64,000 nt of DNA from CAMEGH01 sp052103595 (lineage in GTDB: Bacteria; Patescibacteriota; Saccharimonadia; Saccharimonadales; Saccharimonadaceae): assembly GCA_052103595.1 (NCBI GenBank), contig JBQEKC010000001.1:372001-436000 (forward strand). The letters are read 5' to 3'. The notes beneath the pieces were generated by a model. The model did no database searches. It was not told the DNA's origin and was given only the letters and a program-made list of their open reading frames with translations. The position numbers were made by a program, and so were the translations under genes. Positions 50,064-58,925 of this stretch are shown here, one piece after another. How positions within the stretch are numbered: the first letter of the stretch is position 1; each line of letters opens with the position of its first letter.

Positions 50064-50095
50064 AATACACCTTTTCGGGGTGTATTTTTATTTTG
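50064..50095 (+). terminator. Terminator of tRNA-Leu(GAG)
   Basis: AATACACC/GGTGTATT stem, then TTTATTTT; the GNAT gene's -10 box follows within ten bases. Confidence 0.88.
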
Positions 50096-50110
50096 CTGTA
50101 TACTAACAAT

Positions 50111-50623
50111 ATGAACGAACGGCAGCCCATCGCAAACGCTACGCTTGAAGAACGTGGCTACCACCTTTATCGAGGATGGAGCGATACAATTGCCGAGCAA
50201 CTTGTCGCGCTTTCCCATCAACCACACATTCTTGCATTTACACCCAACGATGCCGCCACACGTTTTTCATCTGTTGAAGCAGCGCACGAATGGCACGATA
50301 GCCGCGAACGGACAGTGTACACACTTGGATCTGAAGCGGTCGCGGGATTGATTTGGTTTGGTAAGGCCCAATCGCCCCACGTTGAAGGTGACTACACCTT
50401 CGCTATTCGCATATACGAAGCGGCTCAAGGCAAAGGGCTTGCACGGCCTTTGATGAATGCAGCACACGAGGATTTTCGTGAACACACCCCATATAACAAT
50501 GCAATTTGGCTTGAGACAGATGTTGATAATGTAGCTGCACGCGCGCTTTACGAAAAAACTGGCTACATCGAGCGAGCGTTGATAAACGAACGCGTTATCA
50601 TGACGCAAATGCCGACAGAATAG
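50111..50623 (+). CDS. GNAT-family N-acetyltransferase
   Basis: 170 residues. Acetyl-CoA-binding motif A appears as EAAQGKGLARPLMNAAHEDF, followed by the beta-strand IWLETDVDNVAARALYEKTGY typical of motif B. Substrate unknown. The ATG at 50111 lies six bases after TATACT (50099-50104 region), directly behind the tRNA-Leu terminator, a clear leaderless start. Confidence 0.9.
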   Translation: MNERQPIANATLEERGYHLYRGWSDTIAEQLVALSHQPHILAFTPNDAATRFSSVEAAHEWHDSRERTVYTLGSEAVAGLIWFGKAQSPHVEGDYTFAIRIYEAAQGKGLARPLMNAAHEDFREHTPYNNAIWLETDVDNVAARALYEKTGYIERALINERVIMTQMPTE

Positions 50624-50717
50624 CGCTCATTACGAGCGTGGGCACGGGCTTTCTTTCGACTAAGCTGCGGTGTGCGTGAAGTTTCTTTTCAAGAGATTCG
50701 TAGAATTCTTTGATGTG

Positions 50718-51068
50718 CTAGGTTGTTTGCGATAGGTCGATCAGCACCTTTGCGAGCTGCGCCTTCGGCGTCATGCCGATGAATCGCTCGACTTCTCTGC
50801 CTTTCGCAAAGACTGGCATATTTGGGATGCTCTGGACGCCGTATTCGGCGGCAAGCATTTGGGCCTCGACAGTGTCGGGTCGGTTCTCGATATCTATTTT
50901 GACGACGTCGGCAATGCTGTCGAGGTCTTTGCCGACAGCTTCGAGATGTGGTGTCATGGCGACGCATGGCGGACACCAGCTGGCCCAAAAGTCGACGAGA
51001 ACGAGCTTGGGGTTGTCGAGCACTTTTTCCTTGAATTCTTGTTTGGTTGAAATGTTGTAGAGTGCCAT
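50718..51068 (-). CDS. Thioredoxin
   Basis: 116 residues. Active site WASWCPPC (C32, C35), CPPC rather than the classical CGPC, and the cis-proline loop reads SIPNMPVF. No signal peptide, so cytoplasmic. It begins two bases after the copper ATPase stop and is last in the csoR-cupredoxin-ATPase unit, which suggests a role in reducing thiols damaged or oxidised by copper. A CPPC centre is often more oxidising; this is family knowledge, not shown here. Confidence 0.93.
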   Translation of the reverse strand: MALYNISTKQEFKEKVLDNPKLVLVDFWASWCPPCVAMTPHLEAVGKDLDSIADVVKIDIENRPDTVEAQMLAAEYGVQSIPNMPVFAKGREVERFIGMTPKAQLAKVLIDLSQTT

Positions 51069-51070
51069 AA

Positions 51071-52993
51071 CTAAGCTCCTTTCTTAATAGATGTTAGTTT
51101 GGCGCGATTGAGCAGTAGCGAGCTGATGACGACGGAAACAGAGCTAAACGCCATCGCTAGGCCGGCGAGCTCTGGACTGAGTAACAGCCCTGCCCACACA
51201 AACAGCCCAGCAGCGATTGGAATGCCAAGTGTGTTGTAGATAAACGCCCAAAAGAGGTTCAGTTTGATGCGGCCGAAGGTTTTTTGGCTGAGTGCGAGTG
51301 CCTTCACTACATCACGCAGGTCGTTTTTTACGAGCACAATTCCGCCCGATTCAATGGCGACGTCGGTACCTGAGCCCATGGCGATGCCAAGGTCGGCTGC
51401 AGCGAGAGCTGGCGCATCGTTAATACCGTCGCCCACAAAGGCAACCTTGCCGTGCTGCTGGAGTGCTTTGACATGATCGGCTTTGTCTGCCGGCAGCACC
51501 TCGGCTTCAACCCTATCGATACCGACTTCATGCGCAATCGCCTGCGCAACTCGTTCGTTGTCGCCGGTAATCATAACCGTTGTGAAGCCGCGGCGTTTGA
51601 GCGCAGTAATGGCTTCTTTTGAGGTCGGTTTTGGCGCATCTTGAATGGCGATCAGGCCGATAGCTTTGTCATTGACACCAACAATCACCACCGTCTTTGC
51701 TTCATCCTGCAAACGTTGCATATCTGTTGCAAGCTTGTCGCTGAGGCTGGTTTCGAGCAGCTTGGCGTTGCCGACAAAGGCTGGTGTACTATGTACACTC
51801 CCCTTTACACCCTTACCTTCAATAGCGCGAAACTCAGCTGCAGATGCGATTTCAATACCCTCTTCCTTAGCTTTTGCGAGGATTGCCGAGGCTAGTGTAT
51901 GCTCCGAAGATTGTTCCAGCGTGGCGGCGATTTCAAGCACTTCGCGTCCACCGATAACATCCGTCACGACTGGCGTACCGGCAGTAATCGTACCGGTTTT
52001 GTCAAAAATGACCGTCGTAATGTTATTAGCTACTTCGAGCACTTCACCATTTTTGATAAGAATCCCAATCTTGGCACCGCGGCCCGTGCCAACCATCAGT
52101 GCGGTTGGCGTTGCCAAGCCAAGCGCACACGGGCAGGCGATAATTAGTACGGCCACACCGTGAAGTAACGCCGTCGTAAACGCAGCGCCAAACACAACGT
52201 ACCACACGGCAAATGTCACGATTGCAATAATGAGCACGGCGGGTACGAAAATGTTAGAGATCGTATCAACCGTTTTTTGGATTGGCGCGCGGCTGACTTG
52301 GGCTTTTTTGACTAGCTCAACGATTTGCGCCAGTAGTGTATCCGAGCCAACTTTGGTAGCTTGGTAGGTAAACGTACCGGTTTTATTAATGGTCGAGCCG
52401 ATCACGGCATTCCCTGCTTGTTTGCGGACTGGCATACTTTCGCCGGTGACCATTGACTCATCAATATCGGACGAACCATCCTGTATTTCGCCATCAACGG
52501 CGACTTTTTGCCCTGGCTTCACGCGAATCACATCTCCAGCCTTCACCTCCTCAAGAGGCACGCGTACAAACTCACCATTCCGCAGCACCTCGGCGTCCTT
52601 TGCCTGTAAATTAAGGAGCTTTTCAATGGCGTTATTAGCACGGCTTTTTGTCATTTCTTCGAACACTTGACCGAGCAAAATGAACGTAATCACAAACGCT
52701 GCAACTTCAAAGAACACTGGCTGGTGATTAAGCATTGCGTAAATGCTATAAACGTATGCCGTACTTGTACCAATTGCAATCAGCGTGTCCATGTTGGCGT
52801 GATGATTTTTGAACGCTGCCCACGCCGTACGCAGGAATGGCCATGCCCCCACTGCCATGACGACGGTCGTCAGCGCAAACATTGTGTATGCGTGACCCGG
52901 TAGCTCAAACCCAAATAGCGGATGAGTGATCATTTCAACTAACATTGGGAGCGAAAAGAGGAGCGAAACGATAAAACGAGTTTTGACGCTCAT
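51071..52993 (-). CDS. copA: Copper-transporting P1B-type ATPase without N-terminal metal-binding domain
   Basis: 640 residues. Membrane metal site ACPCALGLATPTA with CPC, phosphorylation site DKTGTIT, TGES actuator motif, HTLASAIL region, GDGINDAPAL hinge, and C-terminal helices with YN and MAFSSVSVV (the MxxS signature) that mark the Cu(I) group. The cytosolic HMA domains usual at the N-terminus are missing; the protein starts directly at the first helices. It pumps Cu(I) out of the cytoplasm. Its start shares one base with the upstream cupredoxin gene's stop. Confidence 0.94.
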   Translation of the reverse strand: MSVKTRFIVSLLFSLPMLVEMITHPLFGFELPGHAYTMFALTTVVMAVGAWPFLRTAWAAFKNHHANMDTLIAIGTSTAYVYSIYAMLNHQPVFFEVAAFVITFILLGQVFEEMTKSRANNAIEKLLNLQAKDAEVLRNGEFVRVPLEEVKAGDVIRVKPGQKVAVDGEIQDGSSDIDESMVTGESMPVRKQAGNAVIGSTINKTGTFTYQATKVGSDTLLAQIVELVKKAQVSRAPIQKTVDTISNIFVPAVLIIAIVTFAVWYVVFGAAFTTALLHGVAVLIIACPCALGLATPTALMVGTGRGAKIGILIKNGEVLEVANNITTVIFDKTGTITAGTPVVTDVIGGREVLEIAATLEQSSEHTLASAILAKAKEEGIEIASAAEFRAIEGKGVKGSVHSTPAFVGNAKLLETSLSDKLATDMQRLQDEAKTVVIVGVNDKAIGLIAIQDAPKPTSKEAITALKRRGFTTVMITGDNERVAQAIAHEVGIDRVEAEVLPADKADHVKALQQHGKVAFVGDGINDAPALAAADLGIAMGSGTDVAIESGGIVLVKNDLRDVVKALALSQKTFGRIKLNLFWAFIYNTLGIPIAAGLFVWAGLLLSPELAGLAMAFSSVSVVISSLLLNRAKLTSIKKGA

Positions 52994-53364
52994 TATTTGA
53001 TCACCACCTTACCGTGGAACATGTTCATGCCGCAAGCATATTGATACTCACCTGCTTTGCTGGTGTCAATGACAACTGCGTGCGTTTTACCTACCGGCAG
53101 TTGTTCGTGAATGCCAAAATCAGGGAAAACTACTTCGCTTAGGCAGTTCGACGGGTCCTTGCGATTAAACACAATTTGCGCTGGTACACCTTGTTTGAGT
53201 ACTACCGTATTTGGTACGTAGCCGCCATCAACCGTGACGGTTACTTCTTGCTCATCTTCACTCACGCTCGCCTCCGTTTCACTTATATTTCGTTTACCAA
53301 AAAACCACCACACGATCGCTCCGATAAGTACCGTCGCACCAGCGATAACCAAAATATTGTCCAT
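52993..53364 (-). CDS. Membrane-anchored cupredoxin-domain protein
   Basis: 123 residues. One N-terminal membrane helix (about 5-20) anchors a cupredoxin domain on the outer face: YVPNTVVLKQGVPAQIVF, a CLSEVVFPDFG strand, HEQLPVGKTH and YQYACGMNMFHGKV. The Cys, His and Met residues in these loops are likely copper ligands. It may accept copper exported by the downstream ATPase. Located directly after csoR (seven bases) in the same unit. Confidence 0.88.
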   Translation of the reverse strand: MDNILVIAGATVLIGAIVWWFFGKRNISETEASVSEDEQEVTVTVDGGYVPNTVVLKQGVPAQIVFNRKDPSNCLSEVVFPDFGIHEQLPVGKTHAVVIDTSKAGEYQYACGMNMFHGKVVIK

Positions 53365-53371
53365 ACTCCTC

Positions 53372-53641
53372 CTATTTCTTTCGCTTTAGTTTGTAAACTT
53401 TGAGGATTTCCTCGGTTGCTTTGTCTTCCTCGCCGCTCTTTACTTGGTGAATCACGTGCGCACTCAAGTGGTTTTCGAGCAATAGGTCTTCTACCCCCGA
53501 AAGCGCTTCTTTAATTGCCGAGGCCTGTGTAATAACATCAATGCAATACGTATCACCTTCGATCATTTTTTGCAGACCGCGCACCTGCCCTTCAATAATC
53601 TTTAAACGGCGCAATGCCTTTGTTTTATGCGCTTGTTTCAT
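53372..53641 (-). CDS. csoR: CsoR/RcnR-family metal-sensing repressor
   Basis: 89 residues, all-helical. Family pattern: LKIIEGQVRGLQKMIEGDTYCIDVITQASAIK. Ligand positions are C33, H58 and H62; in CsoR the last is Cys, so the set here is C-H-H, closer to RcnR/InrS, while the neighbours are copper genes. The start at 53641 lies six bases after TATCAT and carries a 7-base-arm palindrome just upstream, so the regulator probably represses its own operon. The repressor releases DNA when metal binds. Confidence 0.92.
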   Translation of the reverse strand: MKQAHKTKALRRLKIIEGQVRGLQKMIEGDTYCIDVITQASAIKEALSGVEDLLLENHLSAHVIHQVKSGEEDKATEEILKVYKLKRKK

Positions 53642-53647
53642 AGTTTC

Positions 53648-53677
53648 ATGATACCCCCTAGGGGTATGATATGTCAA
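53648..53677 (-). promoter_or_regulatory. Promoter and operator of the copper operon
   Basis: On the minus strand TTGACA (53677-53672), 18-base spacer, TATCAT (53653-53648). The palindrome ATACCCC-CTA-GGGGTAT (53651-53667) fills the spacer and overlaps the -10 box; G-tract palindromes of this kind are CsoR-family operators. Transcription should begin at or next to the csoR ATG. Confidence 0.85.
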
Positions 53678-53684
53678 CACATAA

Positions 53685-53711
53685 TAAAAACACTCACAGA
53701 AATGAGTGCTT
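53685..53711 (-). terminator. Terminator of the secG-SBP operon
   Basis: CACTCA/TGAGTG stem with six-base loop and T-run on the minus strand, between the SBP gene and the copper operon promoter. Confidence 0.82.
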
Positions 53712-53732
53712 TTATGAACGAGATAGCGCTTA

Positions 53733-55526
53733 CTATGGTGTTTTGTATACCTGCCCGTTACGAACAGTCCAGTCAACTACATTGCGATACCGATCAGCCT
53801 CGTTCACAAATTGCCCCGCGTCTTGCACGGAATGAACTCCTGTAGCGGTAACGTATGGAACCGTCGATTGATACAACCCAATTGCCGGCGCCTGGCTATA
53901 CCAACGCTTCAAAAAGCTCTCATACTTTGCCTGCCGCAACGAATCGTCACGAATTGATCGACCACTTGAAAGTGCATCGTCACTAATATCATCTTTAAAG
54001 TTAGTAAAATTTAATCCACGAGCAGAGGCCTGTGATGAGTGCCAGTACGCGTATACATCCGGGTCAGCGCCGATAGTTAGTTCGTGCACGAGCACGTCAA
54101 AATTGCGCGGGCGAAGCACTGAACTTACAAGGTTCTGTGACGGATCAGCTGGATCAACTGGCTGCGTCGTTACTTTGACGCCCAGTTCACGCCATTGCTG
54201 CACTAACCCACCAACAACATTTTCGTAATCGGTATTTTTTAGATATACTAGCCGAATTTCGAGTGGGTCGCCGCCCTTATAGCGAATACCTTCACCGCCC
54301 ACAGCCCAGCCGTCATCCGCCAAAAGTTTCTTTGCCTTTTCAAGGTTATATGCCGGCTTTTTAACATCGGTCTGCACTTGATCTTTCATAAACGGACCAT
54401 CGAGTTGCTGCGCATCATCCGGCAACGATGCAAGTACTTTATTGACATCCGTTCCAACCTGCAACGCTTTTCGCACCGCATGGTCTTTCAATACCGGAGA
54501 AGCCGTGTTCATCAACGCATACACACCTGCACGAACTGGCATAGAATGGACGTCAAATCGTTCATTATCGCTGAATTCCTGCAAGCTATCGAGCGCAACC
54601 CCGCTTGCAGCGTTAATCGCTTGCGTGCGTAGACCCGTTGCAAGCTTTTCCCTGTCGCCATACACATGGAGCTGCATACGTTCAAGCTTTACAGAACCAC
54701 CGTAGTACGCTTCGTTTCGACGAAGGTGGAGTACTGAGTGCAGGTCCTCACCCTGCACTCGCTGCATAAAGCGCACCTTGAACGGCCCGCTGCCCGTTGG
54801 TTCGTGGCTAAATGGATGTTCGCGAAGCAAACTAGGCGAAACTCCCTTAAGAATATGGCTTGGCAAAATGGCAAATGTTAGAGCATAGGGAAACGGCGCG
54901 TAAGCCGCTGGCAAGTGAAATGCTATTTTTTCATTGTCTACTTTTTGCACTTCAACATCGTTCCAGCTGGCTGCAAGTGGTGAACCTGTCGCCGGATCTT
55001 TAATCAGCTCAATCGTATAGAGTACGTCATCAACCGTAACGGGCTTACCATCGTGCCACAACGCATCAGACCGCAACGTCACCGTATAAGTTCGTCCTTC
55101 GTTGCTTACTTTATACCCCGTGGCAAGATCGGCACCAAGAGCGCCGGTATCATCGTGGTTAAACAAACTAGAAAACAGTAGTCGACTTGCAGAATGTTCC
55201 GCTTGAGTTGAAGCAAAAAGCGGGTTGAGTGTGTCGATTTTTCCGTATACACCCTCGGCATAGGTTCCACCACCAATCGGCGCTTGTTCAGAATAGACAC
55301 CGCGTACAATAATCGACTGTGTAATAACTGCCGCGATCAACACGCCAACGCACACCAGCCAGATACCAATGTGGCGGCGAACATCACGAGCACTTGCCCA
55401 TCGTTCTACAAGAAATTCTCGGGTATGACGAGAAGTGGCAGCACTGGCGCCACGAGCAGTACTGGCGATTTTCTTCTGAATTCGCCCGTACTCAAAACGA
55501 TTCCAAGAGCCGCCAGATCGCGCCAT
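53733..55526 (-). CDS. Family 5 peptide/nickel-type solute-binding protein, membrane-anchored
   Basis: 597 residues. Instead of a lipoprotein signal it has a basic cytoplasmic tail of about 50 residues and one membrane helix (about 52-72). The outer part is a family 5 binding protein (DppA/OppA type): GKIDTLNPLF near the start, YTVTLRSDALWHDGKPVTVDDVLYT, and RNFDVLVHELTIGADPDVYAYW. Such proteins usually serve ABC importers for peptides, but no permease or ATPase is nearby. It is last in an operon after the holin-like gene and secG (three bases away). Confidence 0.87.
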   Translation of the reverse strand: MARSGGSWNRFEYGRIQKKIASTARGASAATSRHTREFLVERWASARDVRRHIGIWLVCVGVLIAAVITQSIIVRGVYSEQAPIGGGTYAEGVYGKIDTLNPLFASTQAEHSASRLLFSSLFNHDDTGALGADLATGYKVSNEGRTYTVTLRSDALWHDGKPVTVDDVLYTIELIKDPATGSPLAASWNDVEVQKVDNEKIAFHLPAAYAPFPYALTFAILPSHILKGVSPSLLREHPFSHEPTGSGPFKVRFMQRVQGEDLHSVLHLRRNEAYYGGSVKLERMQLHVYGDREKLATGLRTQAINAASGVALDSLQEFSDNERFDVHSMPVRAGVYALMNTASPVLKDHAVRKALQVGTDVNKVLASLPDDAQQLDGPFMKDQVQTDVKKPAYNLEKAKKLLADDGWAVGGEGIRYKGGDPLEIRLVYLKNTDYENVVGGLVQQWRELGVKVTTQPVDPADPSQNLVSSVLRPRNFDVLVHELTIGADPDVYAYWHSSQASARGLNFTNFKDDISDDALSSGRSIRDDSLRQAKYESFLKRWYSQAPAIGLYQSTVPYVTATGVHSVQDAGQFVNEADRYRNVVDWTVRNGQVYKTP

Positions 55527-55529
55527 GTC

Positions 55530-55760
55530 CTACATTCCAATCGACGGCAACAAAAGGCCAGCCAAAATAGAAACGACGAAAATGACCGCCATGATAATAG
55601 TAAATTCAAACAAGTTCTTATCGAGCCCGCGTCGCGTTGTATAAAGCTCACCCGAAGCACCAAAACCTGCACCAAGCGTTGCACCACGTTGCTGCAACAA
55701 GATGGCAATCACCATCAATACCGCTGATCCTACCATCACTATCTGTAAAATTGTATCCAT
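55530..55760 (-). CDS. secG: Preprotein translocase subunit SecG
   Basis: 76 residues. Two membrane helices with the family middle motif LLQQRGATLGAGFGASGELYTTRRGLDK. It assists SecYE protein export. GAGGAG precedes the ATG. It lies five bases after the holin-like gene and three before the solute-binding protein. Confidence 0.94.
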   Translation of the reverse strand: MDTILQIVMVGSAVLMVIAILLQQRGATLGAGFGASGELYTTRRGLDKNLFEFTIIMAVIFVVSILAGLLLPSIGM

Positions 55761-55765
55761 AAAAC

Positions 55766-56158
55766 CTATCGCTCCTCTTCTTTTAGCACTTGCAGTTCAA
55801 GTGCAGCACTTACTATATAGTTTATCAAACTTAGTAGCATTCCGGCAAAAATTGAGTTCAAGAAGGTCATTTCAAGCTGTGGCGTCATCTGAACAGTCAG
55901 CCACACCATAAAGCCATTCACGATAAAAATAAAGAGCCCAAGTGTTAGCATAATTGCCGGAAGCGAAAGGATAACAATCAACGGGCGAACAATGCTATTA
56001 AGAATTGAGAAGATAAATCCAGCCAGCAAGAACACACCGTAACTACCATCGATCACCTCGCTTGGCACATCCGAACCAAGGAGCCGCACTGCGATCCACA
56101 GTCCAAACGAGTTCAGCATCCAGCGGACAATAAAGAGGGCAAATTGCTTTTTCATCAT
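55766..56158 (-). CDS. Phage holin family 4-type membrane protein
   Basis: 130 residues, four membrane helices: LFIVRWMLNSFGLWIAVRLLG, a SYGVFLLAGFIFSILNSIVRP segment with the conserved N-x-x-x-R-P, and two following. The family is common in non-phage bacteria and its role is unknown; the holin name is historical. TGC-TATAAT ends seven bases before the first ATG; a second ATG follows directly. Confidence 0.88.
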   Translation of the reverse strand: MMKKQFALFIVRWMLNSFGLWIAVRLLGSDVPSEVIDGSYGVFLLAGFIFSILNSIVRPLIVILSLPAIMLTLGLFIFIVNGFMVWLTVQMTPQLEMTFLNSIFAGMLLSLINYIVSAALELQVLKEEER

Positions 56159-56166
56159 GACGCTTA

Positions 56167-57348
56167 TTATAGCATAGTCGAAAGCTGCGCGCTAAGATTG
56201 GTGCGGCCATCACGTGTTACTAAAATGTCATCTTCAATACGCACACCAATTCCTTCTTCAGGGATATAAATACCCGGCTCGACCGTCAGCACCATACCTG
56301 GTGCAAACACTTCTGGTCGTCCAAGACTGTCGTGCACGTCAACACCAAGTCCATGACTCATGGCGTGCGGAAAGTATCGACGAAACGTGGTTGTATCGTC
56401 GATGGATTTAAGTAAGCCAAGCGAAACCAATGCTTCACGCATATACTTATCGGATGTTTGCAGATAGTCGCGCACCGGCACGTCCGGGCCAATCGTTTCG
56501 ATGCTTCGTTTTAGCACGTCTTGTACGGCCGCATGAACGTCTCGCTGACGCTGAGTTGGTTCACGGTAACTATAGGTGCGCGTAATATCAGCGTTATATC
56601 CCTGCAGTTTTGCGCCAATATCGAGCAAGATCATCCCTTCAAGTGGTGCACTATTTTGCACGTAATGAAGCGTGCAGGCATTGCTGCCAGCTGCCACAAT
56701 CGGGTCATAGGCGTGCGTCGCACCTTGTTTCATAAACGCATAAGTAAATTCCGCCGCAAGTTCGGCTTCGTTCGTAAACGTGCCAATACGCGATGTGATA
56801 GCCGCAAACGTTTCTACAGTCAGGTCGATAGCACGCTGCATTGCCTGAACTTCTGCCGGTTGCTTGATAGCACGAAGTTGCGCAAGTGGCAGTCGCGCAT
56901 CACGCACAGTAGCAGCAAGCGTTTGCACCTCATCCCACGTGCGTTGCAAAGCTGGATTACGGCAAAACGACACATCTTCAGGGCGATCGGGTAGCAAAGC
57001 ATACACCTCTTTCGCTTGGAGTTTTTCTTTGTATTCCGCCCGGCTCATAATTGTCGTGATACCGCTACGTGCGGTAGCAACTTCATTCGTGTAGTAACTC
57101 TCGAACGCTTTTTCGATATCGCTAAGTTCAGGTGCAACCAGTGCAGCGTCTCCTGTGTCACAATCAAGCAATAGTCGCCACCCGGGCAACTCCAACCCTG
57201 TCAGCCACCAAAAATTTGACTCTTGCACAAATGGTGCGGCGCCGTCATTGGTTTGCTGCATTTTGTCATACGCCGAGAGCACAAGTACACCGTGACCAAG
57301 CTGTTCACATACACGGGTTCGGTTGGTAATAAAAAAATCAGGCTTCAC
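56167..57348 (-). CDS. pepP: Xaa-Pro aminopeptidase (M24B family)
   Basis: 393 residues from a GTG at 57348, with AAGGAG eight bases upstream. N-terminal creatinase-like domain (QESNFWWLTGLELPG) and pita-bread catalytic domain with the five metal ligands: two Asp in LLDIGAKLQGYNADITRTY, His in SHGLGVDVHD, Glu in VEPGIYIP, Glu in VRIEDDILVT. It removes N-terminal residues before proline. The start overlaps the uvrC stop by eleven bases, so both are co-transcribed. Confidence 0.92.
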   Translation of the reverse strand: MKPDFFITNRTRVCEQLGHGVLVLSAYDKMQQTNDGAAPFVQESNFWWLTGLELPGWRLLLDCDTGDAALVAPELSDIEKAFESYYTNEVATARSGITTIMSRAEYKEKLQAKEVYALLPDRPEDVSFCRNPALQRTWDEVQTLAATVRDARLPLAQLRAIKQPAEVQAMQRAIDLTVETFAAITSRIGTFTNEAELAAEFTYAFMKQGATHAYDPIVAAGSNACTLHYVQNSAPLEGMILLDIGAKLQGYNADITRTYSYREPTQRQRDVHAAVQDVLKRSIETIGPDVPVRDYLQTSDKYMREALVSLGLLKSIDDTTTFRRYFPHAMSHGLGVDVHDSLGRPEVFAPGMVLTVEPGIYIPEEGIGVRIEDDILVTRDGRTNLSAQLSTML

Positions 57349-58912
57349 GAGATGGCTCCTTTTGCTGACGATATTCGGTAATGGTGCGTGCTCGAGCGAC
57401 GCCAACAACTTTGGCAAGTTCTGCCTCGCTGGCTTGTCGAACGTTTTTCATACTACCGAATTGTTTTAATAATTTTTTACGCGTGGCTGGTCCGATACCA
57501 GGAATATCTTCGAATATGCTTTTGGTCTGTTGCTTGCGCTTCAATACGGTATGGTAACTAACAGCAAAGCGGTGCGCTTCGTCGCGGATGCGCTGGATTA
57601 GCTTTACGATGTCATCGTAACGCGACGGACCGCCGAGCGATGCGCGCAAATTCTTCGAGTGCGACGAGGCATTGCGCTGCGCAGCGTGCAAATTCACCAC
57701 GTATACGTCGCCATCTTCTACCACACGAACACCCGGAATTGGGTTGTGCTGCAATTGTAAAATAAACTCGGTTGGAATGGCAGAATTAGTTTTATGTACG
57801 AGCAGTTCTTCTTCGCGTTTAGCTACGCTGACTACAGGAATATGCGACATGCCGCGTTCGTTACGAGCGTCGATTGCGGCGTTCAGCTGTCCTTTGCCAC
57901 CATCGATAAGGAGCAGGTTTGGCTCACCCCAACTTTTTAGATTACGCTCGCTCAAGCGGCGAAAAATCACTTGGCGAATATTGCTGACGTCGTCGTTTTT
58001 TTGATCGACCTTAAACTTGCGATATTGGGCGCGGTCACTCACACCGTTGGTAAATACCACCATGCTCGCCACCACGTTGTTACCGCTCATATGGCTAATG
58101 TCGTAACCTTCGATACGCACGGGGATTTTTGGTAGTTGTAACAACTCGGTCAAATCTGCCAAGGCTTGGTCTTTCGAGATATCCAAAAATTCTCGATCAC
58201 CAAACATGACACGGCGCTGCAATTCTTTCATGGCGTACAGCCTGTTTCGCAAAGTTACGGCAGCTTCAAAATCGTGCAAGCCCGCGGCAGTTTTCATGTC
58301 GCGTTCCAGCTCGTTGGCAAGCGCTTTTCGGTTGCCTTTGATGTAACTAATTAATTTGCGCAAATTCGCTTTATACACGTCGGAGCCTTCGCTTTGCTTT
58401 GGCGACAAACCCAAATCTTCATCCAAACGCGACTGACCCGGCTTGCGTTCTTTGGTTAAATACGGATAGACTTTGCGCAAATAACGGATGGCTTTTCGCA
58501 ACGCATAGCCGTTATAAAATGGGCCGTAATATTCCGCACCATCATCAGCTGGATTGCGCGTAAATTGCACGGTTGGCCACTCGCTTTTCATGTCGATTCG
58601 CACATACATTTGGCTTTTGTCATCGCGCAGCAACACATTGTAGCGCGGCATGTAACGCTTGACCATTTCGCTTTCTAAAAAGAGTGCGTCAACTTCGCTT
58701 TCGGTTTCGATCCAATCAGTATCGTGAATTTCGGCCACCAGCGCCATGGTTTTATTATCGCGCGAGCGGCTCTCCTGAAAATATTGGCGTACACGATTTT
58801 TTAATACCGCCGCTTTGCCAACGTAAATAATCTCGCCGTCTTTTGCCTTATGAAAATACACACCAGGCGAGCGAGGAAGAGATTTTAGCTTTGCTTCAAG
58901 CGTTGCATTCAC
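57338..58912 (-). CDS. uvrC: UvrABC nuclease subunit C
   Basis: 524 residues, shorter than the usual ~600. N-terminal GIY-YIG domain (SPGVYFHKAKDGEIIYVGKA), UVR helix pair (LHDFEAAVTLRNRLYAMKELQ), the RNase H-like 5' nuclease (IEGYDISHMSGNNVVASMVVF, NLLLIDGGKGQL) and a C-terminal helix-hairpin-helix (IPGIGPATRKKLLKQFGS). It makes both cuts in nucleotide excision repair. The GTG at 58912 follows TACAAT by seven bases (leaderless GTG); a longer frame exists but would start inside the upstream gene. Confidence 0.95.
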   Translation of the reverse strand: MNATLEAKLKSLPRSPGVYFHKAKDGEIIYVGKAAVLKNRVRQYFQESRSRDNKTMALVAEIHDTDWIETESEVDALFLESEMVKRYMPRYNVLLRDDKSQMYVRIDMKSEWPTVQFTRNPADDGAEYYGPFYNGYALRKAIRYLRKVYPYLTKERKPGQSRLDEDLGLSPKQSEGSDVYKANLRKLISYIKGNRKALANELERDMKTAAGLHDFEAAVTLRNRLYAMKELQRRVMFGDREFLDISKDQALADLTELLQLPKIPVRIEGYDISHMSGNNVVASMVVFTNGVSDRAQYRKFKVDQKNDDVSNIRQVIFRRLSERNLKSWGEPNLLLIDGGKGQLNAAIDARNERGMSHIPVVSVAKREEELLVHKTNSAIPTEFILQLQHNPIPGVRVVEDGDVYVVNLHAAQRNASSHSKNLRASLGGPSRYDDIVKLIQRIRDEAHRFAVSYHTVLKRKQQTKSIFEDIPGIGPATRKKLLKQFGSMKNVRQASEAELAKVVGVARARTITEYRQQKEPSREA

Positions 58913-58925
58913 TCTTTCTATTGTA

